64,000 nt of DNA from Chelydra serpentina. Taxonomy: Eukaryota > Chordata > Testudines > Chelydridae. Position 1 is the first letter of the stretch. The number at the start of each line of letters is the position of its first letter. This document shows, in pieces, positions 37,276 to 46,799 of this stretch. The stretch covers positions 22,648,001 to 22,712,000 of the forward strand of contig JBAIAC010000007.1 of the NCBI GenBank assembly GCA_037349315.1, given 5' to 3'. A model generated the notes under the pieces. The model saw nothing but the letters and a program-made list of their open reading frames with translations. It had not been told where the DNA came from and did no database searches. A program made the translations under genes and the position numbers.

Positions 37276-37944
37276 GCGAACAGGAGCTGCAAACAGGGGA
37301 GTTTGAGAGGAATTGCTCCAGGTAAAGCAGGAGCAAATACAGGACCCTTGGGGTAAGTGGCTGTCTGTAGTGTGTGTTTGGGGGTACTTGTGTCTGTGTG
37401 TTCATTCATTTGTTTGTTTGCAGGACCGTGTGCTGTGGCTGGCAGTTGGAAGCTGTGAGCTTCTACACCAGGGGGCGGGGCTAATCAAGCAAGCAGGCCA
37501 GGGCTTTATAAAGCAGTGAGCAAGCGACCAGGGGAGTTTGGAAGGGGAGTGCGAAGGGGGCAAGCTATCCTTGCCATTCCTAACTCTTTTTACCCAAACT
37601 AAAGGCAGAGGCAGAGCAACCAGGTGGCTGCAGACGGGGGAGTGAGTATCTGTTGAGGGGACAGTTTGGCAGTTTGACTGTGTGCTTGATTGTTTGATTT
37701 CCTGTTTGAATAGTGTGAATTGGGAGTGCTTCGTTCCAGACTCTTCTAAAAAGACAGTCAGTCAGCTGCGAACCAGCTGAGCAGCGCATAGCAGAGAAGC
37801 AAACAGGTGGAGTTAGCCTGGGAGTTCGCCTGGAGAGAGCCTACTGCGGCATCCCCCTTGCAGGTTTCCCTGAGTAGCTTCTGCCACAAGTGAGGAAACT
37901 CTTCGAAGGAAGGGACTATAAATGCTGAGCGATCCGCTGTCGTG
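37276..37944 (+). promoter_or_regulatory. CR1 5'UTR / presumed internal promoter region
   Basis: This lies upstream of the first ORF1 codons. It includes GT-rich stretches (37370-37425) and a GC-box-like gggggcggggctaatc near 37470. LINE 5'UTRs carry the internal promoter; that role here is inferred from family knowledge, not from a mapped element. Confidence 0.5.
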
Positions 37945-38931
37945 ACCTGCACAGGATGTGCCATGTTTGTCTTTCTTCCACAGGAAAGAATCGACTTGGT
38001 CTGTACAAAGTGCAAGCTGATCTCCATATTGGAGGAGAAGATTCAAGGTCTGGAGAAATGAGTATCAACCCTGCGTTCCATAAAAGAAAATGAGGAGTTC
38101 CTGGATAGACATCAGGATAGGCTTCAGCGGGCACAGTGTTCTGAGGATTCAGAGCAGGCTGTGCAGCGGGGACAGAAGGCCAGTGAGGATAATTGGCGGC
38201 ATGTGACCTCCAGAAGAGGAAAGAGTATGAGACAAGTCCATGTACAAGAAACGCATATTCAGATGAGCAACCGTTTTCATGTTCTCTCCACAGGTACTAG
38301 TGCAGAGAGTGGAGTGAATGATACATCTGAGGGAACAGAGCAGAAGGAGACTCCACTGATTGGAAGGCATGAGATGCACAGTCCTAGGGATGGGGGTTCC
38401 ACGACCACCACTCCCAAGAGGAGGAGGAGGGTGGTGGTGGTCAGGGACTCTCTCCTCAGGGGGACTGAGTCATCCATCTGCCGCCCTGACCGGGAAAACC
38501 GAGAGGTGTGCTGCTTGCCAGGGGCTAGGATTCATGATGTGACGGAGAGACTGCCACGACTCATCAAGCTCTCAGATCGCTACCCCTTCCTGCTTCTCCA
38601 CGTGGGCACCAATGATACTGCCAAGAATGACCTTGAGCATATTACTGCAGACTACGTGGCTCTGGGAAGAAGGATAAAGGCATTTGAGGCGCAAGTGGTG
38701 TTCTCGTCCATTCTCCCTGTGGCAGGAAAAGGCCAGGGTAGAGACCGTCGAATCGTGGAAGTCAACCAATGGCTACGCAGATGGTGTCAGAGAGAAGGGT
38801 TTGGATTCTTTGACCACGGGATGGTGTTCCAAGAAGGAGTGCTAGGCAGAGATGGGCTCCACCTGACGAAGAGAGGGAAGAGCATCTTTGGAAGCAGGCT
38901 GGCCAACCTAGTGAGGAGGGCTTTAAACTAG
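37945..38931 (+). pseudogene. CR1 ORF1: zinc-finger-like, coiled coil, SGNH esterase; one stop
   Basis: ORF1 proteins of this CR1 type bind nucleic acid and carry an esterase domain. The frame begins with a CTGC...CTKC pattern (two CxxC pairs, 37948-38015), then a heptad-like ISILEEKIQGLEK segment. A TGA at 38059-38061 interrupts the frame, which then continues open to 38931. The downstream part (256 codons from 38161) has SGNH/GDSL-hydrolase blocks: VVVVRDSLLRG (putative Ser97), HVGTNDT (149-152), and GRDGLHL (Asp231, His234). The Gly normally before DS is Arg here (AGG at 38443), a likely single transition from GGG. The true initiation codon is not certain. Confidence 0.85.
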
Positions 38932-39046
38932 GTTCACCGGGGGAAGGAGACCAAAGCCCCGAGGTAAGTGGGGAAGTGGGATACCGGGAGGAAGCACAAG
39001 AGGGGAGGGCTCCTGCCCCATACTGGGACAGCAGGACAATCGGTAA

Positions 39047-41809
39047 GTTCTTAAATGCCTATACACAAATGCAAGAAGCCTGGGGAACAAGCAGGGAGAA
39101 CTGGAAGTCCTGGCACAGTCAAGGAATTATGATGTAATTGGAATAACAGACTTGGTGGGATAACTCACATGATTGGAGTACTGTCATGGATGGATATAAA
39201 CTGTTCAGGAAGGATAGGCAGGGCAGAAAAGGTGGAGGACTTGCGTTGTATGTAAGAGAGCAGTATGACTGCTCAGAGCTCCAGTATGAAACTGCAGAAA
39301 AACCTGAGAGTCTCTGGATTAAATTTAGAAGTGTGAGCAACAAGGGTAATGTCGTGGTGGGAGTCTGCTACAGACCACCAGACGAGGGGGAGGAGGTGGA
39401 CGAGGCTTTCTTCCAGCAACTAACAGAAGTTACTAGATCACAGGCCCTGGTTCTCATGGGTGACTTTAATCACCCCGATATCTGCTGGGAGAGCAATACA
39501 GCGGTCCACAGACAATCCAGGAAGTTTTTGGAAAGTGTAGGGGACAATTTCCTGGTGCAAGTGCTGGAGGAACCAACTAGGGGAAAAGCTCTTCTTGACC
39601 TGCTGCTCACAAACAGGGAAGAAATAGTAGAGGAAGCAATAGTGGATGGGAACCTGGGAGGCAGTGACCATGAGATGGTCGAGTTCAGGATCCTGACACA
39701 AGGAAGAAAGGAGAGCAGTAGAATACAGAGCCTGGACTTCAGAAAAGCAGACTTTGACTCCCTCAGGGAACTGATGGGCAAGGTCCCCTGGGAGAATAAC
39801 ATGAGGGGGAAAGGAGTCGAGGAAAGCTGGCTGTATTTTAAAGAATCCTTATTGAGGTTGCAGGAACAAACCATCCCGATGTGTAGAAAGAAAAGTAAAT
39901 ATGGCAGGCGACCAGCTTGGCTTAACAGTGAAATCCTTGCTCGTCTTAAACACAAAAAAGCAGCTTACAAGAAGTGGAAGACTGGACAAATGACCAGGGA
40001 GGAGTATAAAAATATTGTTCAGGCATGCAGGAGTGAAATTAGGAAGGCCAAATCACACTTGGAGTTGCAGCTAGCCAGAGATGTTGGGAGTAACAAGAAG
40101 GGTTTCTTCAGGTATGTGAGCAACAAGAAGAAAGTCAAGGAAAGTGTGGGCCCCTTGCTGAATGAGGGAGGGAACCTAGTGACAGAGGATGTGGAGAAAG
40201 CTAGTGTACTCAATGCTTTTTTTGCCTCGGTCTTCACAGACAAGGTCAGCTCCCAGGCGGCTGCACTCCGCAGCACGGTATGGGGAGGAGGTGACCAGCC
40301 CTCTGTGGAGAAAGAAGTAGTTCGGGACTATTTAGAAAAGCTGGACGAACACAAGTCCATGGGGCCGGATGCACTGCATCCGAGGGTGCTAAAGGAGTTG
40401 GCCGATGTGATTGCAGAGCCATTGGCCATTATCTTTGACAAATCATGGCAATCGGGGGAGGTCCCGGATGACTGGAAAAAAGCTAATGTAGTGCCCATCT
40501 TTAAAAAAGGGAAGAAGGAAGATCCGGGGAACTACAGGCCAGTCAGTCTCACCTCAGTCCCTGGAAAAATCATGGAACAGGTCCTCAAGGAATCAATTCT
40601 GAACCACTTAAAGGAGGGGAAAGTGATCAGGAACAGTCAGCATGGATTCACCAAGGGCAAGTCATGCCTGACTAACCTAATTGCCTTCTATGATGAGATA
40701 ACTGGCTCTGTGGATGAGGGGAAAGCAGTGGATGTGCTATTTCTTGACTTTAGCAAAGCTTTTGATACAGTCTCCCACAGTGTTCTTGCCAGCAAGTTAA
40801 AGAAGTATGGGCTGGATGAATGGACGGTAAGGTGGATAGAAAACTGGCTGGATGGTCATGCTCAATGGGTAGTGATCAATGGCTCCATGTCTAGTTGGCA
40901 GCCGGTATCAAGTGGAGTGCCCCAAGGGTCGGTGCTGGGGCCGGTTTTGTTCAATATCTTCATCAACGATCTGGAGGATGGTGTGGACTGCACCCTTAGC
41001 AAGTTTGCAGATGACACTAAACTGGGAGGAGTGATTGATACGCTGGAGGGTAGGGACAGGATACAGAGGGACCTAGACAAACTAGAGGATTGGGCCAAAA
41101 GAAATCTGATGAGGTTCAACAAGGACAAGTGCAGAGTCCTGCACTTAGGACGGAAGAATCCCATGCACTGCTACAGACTAGGGACCGAATGGCTGGGCAG
41201 CAGTTCTGCAGAAAAGGACCAAGGGGTTACAGTGGACGAAAAGCTGAATATATGAGTCAACAGTGTGCCCTTGTTGCCAAGAAGGCTAACGGCATTTTGG
41301 GCTGTATAAGTAGGGGCATTTCCAGCAGATCGAGGGACGTGATCATTCCCCTCTATTCGGCACTGGTGAGGCCTCATTTGGAGTACTGTGTCCAGTTTTG
41401 GGCCCCACATTACAAGCAGGATGTGGATAAATTGGAAAGAGTCCAACGGAGGGCAACAAAAATGATTAGGGGGCTGGAGCACATGACTTATGAGGAGAGG
41501 CTGAGGGAACTGGGATTGTTTAGCCTGCAGAAGAGAAGAGTGAGGGGGAATTTGATAGCTGCTTTCAACTACCTAAAAGGGGGTTCCAAAGAAGATGGAT
41601 CTAGACTGTTCTCAGTGGTAGAAGATGACAGAACAAGGAGTAATGGTCTCAAGTTGCAGAGGGGGAGGTTTAGGTTGGATATTAGGAAAAACATTTTCAC
41701 TAGTAGGGCGGTGAAGCACTGGAATGGGTTACCTAGGGAGGTGGTGGAATCTCCTTCCTTAGAGGTTTTTAAGGTCAGGCTTGACAAAGCCCTGGCTGGG
41801 ATGATCTAG
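39047..41809 (+). pseudogene. CR1 ORF2: APE endonuclease and reverse transcriptase, two frameshifts
   Basis: ORF2 nicks target DNA and reverse-transcribes the element RNA. The N-terminal endonuclease starts in one frame (LYTNARSLGNKQGELEVLAQ, from about 39055) and breaks near 39150. There a 2-bp deletion removes the conserved Glu of the family's TET-W motif and gives a TGA downstream. The main 689-codon frame (39186-41255) holds GDFNHPD (92-98), SDHE (160-163), the fingers block [17 protein letters not shown], palm FLDFSKAFD (Asp521) and FADDTK (Asp609-Asp610). A 2-bp insertion near 41250 (aatatatgag) ends it. The C-terminal part continues in another phase, ending at 41809 with KALAGMI. Confidence 0.93.
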
Positions 41810-41893
41810 TTGGGTTTGGTCCTGCTTTGAGCAGGGGGTTGGACTAGATGACCTCCTGAGGTCCCTTCCAACCCTGAGATTCTATGATTCTAG

Positions 41894-42058
41894 GAGTCCA
41901 GCAGAGGACAATGAAAATTATCATGGGGCTGTGGCACATGATTTATGAGGAGAGGCTGAGGGAACTGGGCTTGTTTAGTCTGCAGAAGAGAAGAGTGAGG
42001 GAGGGGATTTGATGGCAGCCTTCAGCTACCTGAAGGGAGGGGGGTTCCCAAAGAGGAT
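41894..42058 (+). mobile_element. Older CR1, right fragment
   Basis: It continues the interrupted older CR1: gagtccagcagaggacaatg, then an ORF2 stretch ([23 protein letters not shown]) and ggcagccttcagctacctga. It repeats the part of ORF2 already present in the younger element at 41430-41590, which is what shows that two elements are involved. It is cut off where the hAT element begins at 42068. Confidence 0.85.
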
Positions 42059-42067
42059 GGAGGTTGA

Positions 42068-42235
42068 CATAGACGCCGACTTCCCCTCTGCGTGTTGGGT
42101 GCTTGACCTGACCCCTCATCCCTGGCTCTGCACCTGCCCCACTTTTTCCCACCCCTGCACTGCCCTCGCCCCACCCCCATTCCACCTCTTCCCCAATGTC
42201 CCCACCCCTTTTCCCACCGGAGCCCCATTCCACCC
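42068..42235 (+). mobile_element. hAT-type CGCCGAC-end element, left part
   Basis: It begins CATAGACGCCGACTTCC, matching the ends of the element at 62972. The C-rich body resembles 20830-20980. It is interrupted near 42235 by an LTR-like repeat and seems to resume at 42958. Confidence 0.6.
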
Positions 42236-42957
42236 TGTGACGGGGTTACGACTCACCACCGTGGCACCCCCTGCCGGTTGGTCTGGGAATTAGCTCACAG
42301 CAGTCCTGGAGCGTCTGGACCCGCGTTGCTCCTGGCGTCCTCTTCAGGACACTGCCCTCTGGCAGTGGCCCCTAGTCCACACTCTCCCCCTTCCAGGGAG
42401 GGTGGGGGTTAACAGCAGTCCTCTGGTTTGCCCCTGCCACAGTGGCCAACCACACCCCAAAGTCTATCCCCTTCTGTCAGGGGTCTGGTGCAGTCTGTTA
42501 TGGCCACCTCTCACGGCCAGGTGCACGATAAGGGGAAAGGGGGGGGGGGAAACCCAGGCCCGCCCACTACTCTGGGTCCCAACCCGGGGACCCTCTAGCG
42601 GCAGCCTCCCTGCCCTCCTTCTCTCCCCTCATTTGCTCGCTCTCTCTGGGTCACTTCCCCGCTGACCCCTTTGCACCTTCCAGGCCCTTCCAGTCAGGGC
42701 CCGCAGCCTGGCAGGTAACAGGCTGGAGCTCTCCTAGGCTCCCCTGCATCTGCCCAGCACTGCGCTGTCCGAGGTGCTGGTCTCCTGAGCAGGAGACAGA
42801 ACTTCCCCTCCGAAGGCCTGGGAGAGACTCCTTGCTCCTCTGCTGAGCAGCCTTTTTATAGGGCTGAGCCTGGCCCTGATTGGCTCCCAATAAGCCCTTC
42901 TCCTATTGGCTGCCCTTCTACGCAGGCTCACTGGCCTGCTGCAGCCCACTCCTGCAA
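42236..42957. repeat. LTR-like dispersed repeat inside the hAT element
   Basis: It starts TGTGACGGGGTTACGACTCA and resembles the repeat at 54402 in two places: the start, and a gcccacccactactc/gcccgcccactactc block at about 42560 versus 54887. It contains a TATA-like tttttatagggctgagcc at about 42850 and an attggc-rich CCAAT-box region at 42875-42912. It lacks visible coding sequence and I cannot see a clean duplication, so the LTR call is tentative. Confidence 0.45.
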
Positions 42958-43145
42958 GGGGGTGGGGCACTCGCCCCACCACACCCCCCCTTCCCCCAAG
43001 TCCCTGCCCCTTTTCGGCCTCCTCCCCTGAGTGCGCCACATTCCCGCTCCTCCCCATCCCTCCTGGAAAGTCCTAAGCATCACCAAACAGCTGTTAGGCG
43101 GTGGGGGAGGGGAGAAAGTGCTGGGAGGGGGAGGATCTTTCCTAA
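42958..43145 (+). mobile_element. hAT-type CGCCGAC-end element, right part
   Basis: It continues the C-rich body (cccttcccccaagtccctgc, ctcccctgagtgcgccac) and then the G-rich arm with gtgctgggagggggaggat, in the same order as the copy at 20822. The terminal GTCGGCGCCTATG-type end is missing, so the element is 3'-truncated. Confidence 0.55.
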
Positions 43146-43382
43146 ATAGTTTATAAACATTGATTTTAACATGCCAACTGTCCAAGTCATCCCACCAGGG
43201 TTTTTTTTAGACACACCCACATACCCACCCCCCCGTGTGGATGCAACCCATATAACAGAGCTGCATATGTGGCTCACAATGGTAAATAAATTGAGAACCA
43301 CTGAGCTAGACAAATTTAAACTCATAAACCCACATTACACAAGTCCTGTGACAACTATTTTTGTGCATGTTCAAGGCCTTGC

Positions 43383-43405
43383 TTTTTTTTTTTTTTTTTT
43401 TTTTT
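43383..43405. repeat. Poly(T) run, 23 bp
   Basis: A pure run of 23 T. It could be the A-tail of a minus-strand retrosequence, but the adjacent sequence matches no family I recognise. Confidence 0.9.
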
Positions 43406-43849
43406 AAGATCGTTTATTTCTCTTAATATCCAGAGTTCAAGAGAAACGGGGGAGAGTTGTATTTCAGAGGACTGTATTTCAGAGGTCCTAACTTTCACAA
43501 ACTGGGGGAAAGCCTTTCAAACATTTAATCTTGTAATGTAGTCATATGTGCAAACATTTGGAATGGCCTTCTGTAGTAGTTCTAGTTGTGTACTTTTTAG
43601 AGTAGGACTACGCTACCCAGAATCCTTAAGAAGTGGGGGTAGTCAATATTTTTGGAGAGTAAAAATTAACCGGGGATGCTGCTTAGCAGCAAACGTCAAT
43701 GCCACCATTTTTCATTTTAAAAAGTCCTCCTATCTACAAGTTTAATCTATGTCAGCTGGTCTTTTGACCCATAGGCAAGCATCTTTATAACATCCTCCTC
43801 GGCATCCTCCTTTTGGTTGTTGATATTTTATTTTTTATCACTAACACAC

Positions 43850-45035
43850 CTACACTGCAAACCAATATCAAGGTCCTGTTATGCTAGGTGCGGTACATAC
43901 ATGGTCAAGGGTGATTCCCCACTTTGGCACTTCGCATGCAGAAGCTGGGGGTCTGCAAGGATTTTAAAAATGAACACTGGCCACTCCAGGCCGGTATGCA
44001 ACTCAAGATCACAGCTTCTCTCTGACCTTGGATGGGTCGATGCTGCCACCAACCAAGTGCAAAAACCCCTTTTGGAACCCAGGAAGGCACACTTGGGAAT
44101 TCCTTCCTGCAGGGTACCCTCAAGCCCTTTCATACACCCCCTCCGGGGAAGAGCTGAAAAAGAAAAAGAAAATCAGCAGTTGCCACCAGCTAATTAAACA
44201 TGCACAAACCTCTTAGGGACACAAACATTCAATCCTGTTCTCAAAAAAGGTAAATTTTATTAAAAACAAAAAAAGAAACTACATCTGGAACTTGGGCTTT
44301 TTGCTAGATTAAAAAATAAAAATCAGTTACAAGGGTTAAGCATCAAGATAGCTTCTTGAGGTCCAGCTTAAAGGTTACAAGCAAAACAAAAGCACCTGGG
44401 GTTAGCACAGAAGAGTCCACAAGCCATAAAGAAATAAGAGATAAACCTAATTGCATCTTCCTAGACATTTCCTGATTTACTTTCATATCTGGGGTTTCAA
44501 GTGAGTAGTTTCTAGGTATGATCTGATGATTTTCCATACCTGGCCCAAAGCTTTTTACAGCAAAGTTCCAGCCCTGTCCCCTCTCTCCAGAGAACAGACA
44601 AAAGGGAAGTTATTTCCCCCCCCCCCCCCCATTTTAAAGAGTTCTAGCCTTCCCATTGGCTTTTTTTGTCAGGTGCCCACTTCCTTCCTTTTACCTATGG
44701 ACTTTAACCCTTTACAGGTAAAGCAAGTAGAGAACAGCTACTAAGAGGGATTTTATAGCTAACTGGCTGCGTGTCCATAAAAGGGAGCTACACCCCACCC
44801 CCTTCATTTATCACATACACATAGAAGACAGTTCCTGTTCTATAAAGCTCACCAGACCAGGCCGAGAGAAAAAAAAACTTTTTTTCCCCCATTTTACAAA
44901 TGTGAAGACAGAGGCACAGATAAATTAAGTGACTTGTTCAAGGTGTCACAGGGAATCTGTAGGAGGGCCAGGAAATGAACCCACATCCCTTGGTCCCAGT
45001 CCAGTGCCCTAACCACACGAACCAATGTTCTTCCA
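43850..45035 (-). repeat. MIR-like CORE-SINE interrupted by a solo LTR
   Basis: The SINE modules before the LTR (caaggtcctgttatgctagg, 43869-43888) and after it (acagttcctgttctataaag at about 44828, then cattttacaaatgtgaagac and a gaggcacagataaattaag block) line up as one element with 43902-44813 removed. This is the same module order as at 25975. Confidence 0.8.
43902..44813 (-). mobile_element. Solo LTR of an endogenous retrovirus-like element (912 bp)
   Basis: The ends are TG...CA and a perfect 6-bp duplication, cataca, flanks it (43896-43901 and 44814-44819). A 6-bp duplication fits class II-like endogenous retroviruses. The minus orientation is inferred from a TATAAAATCCC-like box near the right end (complement at about 44742-44756) and a TTTTATT (complement of an AATAAA-type signal) at about 44256. 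It contains a C-run at 44618-44630. There is no internal viral coding sequence, so this is a recombined solo LTR. Confidence 0.8.
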
Positions 45036-45759
45036 TCCTTGTGATGATAGAAGGAAAAGGAGAATGGGAAGGGAAGTAACCTTATTCTTTTTTGGGGGAA
45101 GGGGAACAAAAAACACATTACATGTAGCTCTTAATGTATAATCCCCCTCTACCGATTAAAGCAGGCACTCAGTTATTTGCGGTCTCTCCTGAAGAAAAGG
45201 TTATGTTTGTTAGTGGCTTCTTGTCATCACTTTCAACATCAATGGTTCATTGTGGTAATTTGAGCAAGTCAGAGCTGGAAAGCTCATGTTCATTAGTAAA
45301 TGAGGAGAAAGTTCATAAAATGAGAGGGAGGTGCCTCATGGCAGCATTTTGAAACAGAAAATAATCTACCCTAGAGATTATCAAACCTATTCTGGTGTAT
45401 ATCAGATCCTATAGCAGAGAAAGGTCAAATTGTAATTATATTCAAGAGAACCAGCAAAACCCATTATGTCTTAATAGTCCCGAGTGCAATAAAAGTATTA
45501 TTGCATTTCATGTATTAGATAATGCTCATCTGTTTTGTACAAGAACAATTCAGTAGAGGATTTCAGGTATTAAGAATATGATTGGTCCAAAAAATTAAAT
45601 TCAAACCAGTAGTTCATCACTGCAGATCCAAAAGAAACAAACTAACTCTGCCCCCAAAAGTGATTCAGATCCTTTGGTGGTTGTGACAGCTTCATTTAAT
45701 TCCCACTCCATCAGTGTGACCTTGGAGAAGTCAGTTAGGATTTGCCTCTACACTGTGGC

Positions 45760-46190
45760 AAAGCGCTCTAGAGGGGTGTGATTTGTAGAGTACTCTAAAC
45801 GTGTTGCACTCTAACTGCCCTGCATGAAGCCTGGTGGCAGCAGAGGAAGAAGATTAAGATGTACTGGCACCCTGGGCCCAGAGTCAGGCCAGTGTAAGAA
45901 CTGCTCTGGGAGCCTGGGCTGCTGTGGGGAGCTCCGGACCCGCCATCTGCCCTGGGTGGCGTGCCCTGGGCAGATGGGGACATGGGCCAGGGGCTGCCTG
46001 CAGGCACCCCGCCCGGGGCCAGTGGATGGTCCAGGGCTCTCCACAGCAGCCCAGGCTCCCTGAGCAGCTCTTAGACCAGACCAGCCAGGGCCATAGTTCT
46101 GGCGCTGGTAGCCCCCTACTTCCACACAGGTTCTGGTGCTCCTGCAGGGGTCCCCAAATTGGGCAGGCCCATTGGCATGGGCTCCATGCA
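45760..46190. repeat. GC-rich dispersed repeat with a large inverted repeat
   Basis: A 43-nt left arm at 45895-45937 (taagaactgctctgggagcc at its start) pairs with 46031-46073 at about 86% identity across a 93-nt spacer. Inside the spacer are further hairpins: catctgccc against gggcagatg, and ggggctgcctgcaggcacccc-type symmetry near 45985-46005. Open frames of 117-150 codons on both strands here are by-products of the symmetric GC-rich sequence. Confidence 0.7.
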
Positions 46191-46670
46191 TTAATTGACC
46201 ACTGCTGGCATGATTTAAAAAGATACCCAGTTCTCATTAATGAAGGACCAAAATCTCAGTTGGAGAGGCCTCCACACAGTACCAATTGCCTGCTTTGGGT
46301 CCAAAGTGTGCTTCCTACAAACATTCATGTGAACAAAAAGCTTTTCATTCCCTTTTTGCAATATGCCTGTGAGTGAGTCGTGCTAACGTGGAATCAACAA
46401 ACGTTTATTCAAAGAAAGTCTCCAGAATATTAATGAAATGTCTCATTCTCCACATAGTTCTGTTCATTACAGTGCAAATGGAATTATGGCTTTAAATGCA
46501 GCATAACTCTATACTCAAATGTTAAGGTCAGACACTTTCTGTAACAAGCACATGTCACCAAAAATAGACAACGGGAGCAGCATAACAAGTCTTTGCCCAT
46601 GCTCACTAAGGGCATGAAGTTTTATGCCCTGCATTGGTACCATGGTTCCAACAGGATTCCTCCTCCCCTT

Positions 46671-46790
46671 TAGGGTGAGCAGACAGCAAGTGTGAAAAAC
46701 TGGGACGGGGTGGGGAGGGATTGGAGCCTATATAAGAAAAAGACCCAAAAATCGGGACTGTCCCTATAAAAATCGGGACATCTTGCCCCC
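46671..46790 (-). mobile_element. hAT-type MITE, copy 4, right end lost
   Basis: It starts TAGGGTGAGCAGACAGC and contains the shared core (agcctatataagaaaaagac, atcgggactgtccctataaa). The right terminal repeat after cgggacatct is replaced by unrelated sequence, so no duplication can be read. Confidence 0.8.
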
Positions 46791-46799
46791 TTCCCATGT

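Larger units (their letters stand above)
37276..41893 (+). mobile_element. Near-full-length CR1 LINE (4,618 bp)
   Basis: It carries a GC-rich 5'UTR, ORF1, ORF2 and a 3'UTR ending in the CR1 octamer-type tail attctatgattct. It is inserted into an older CR1: host-element sequence ends at gagtcc (37270-37275) and resumes with gagtcc (41894-41899), a 6-bp direct repeat. Most CR1 copies are severely 5'-truncated, so retention of the 5'UTR is unusual. Damage is light: one in-frame stop in ORF1 and two 2-bp indels in ORF2. The reverse transcriptase motifs are intact. As it stands it cannot encode both proteins. Confidence 0.92.

Noticed and set aside
39470..39955. A 161-codon minus-strand frame
   Set aside because: It is antisense to the CR1 endonuclease region.
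45884..46376. Overlapping 117-150 codon frames on both strands
   Set aside because: They mirror one another across a GC-rich inverted repeat, so they are structural by-products.
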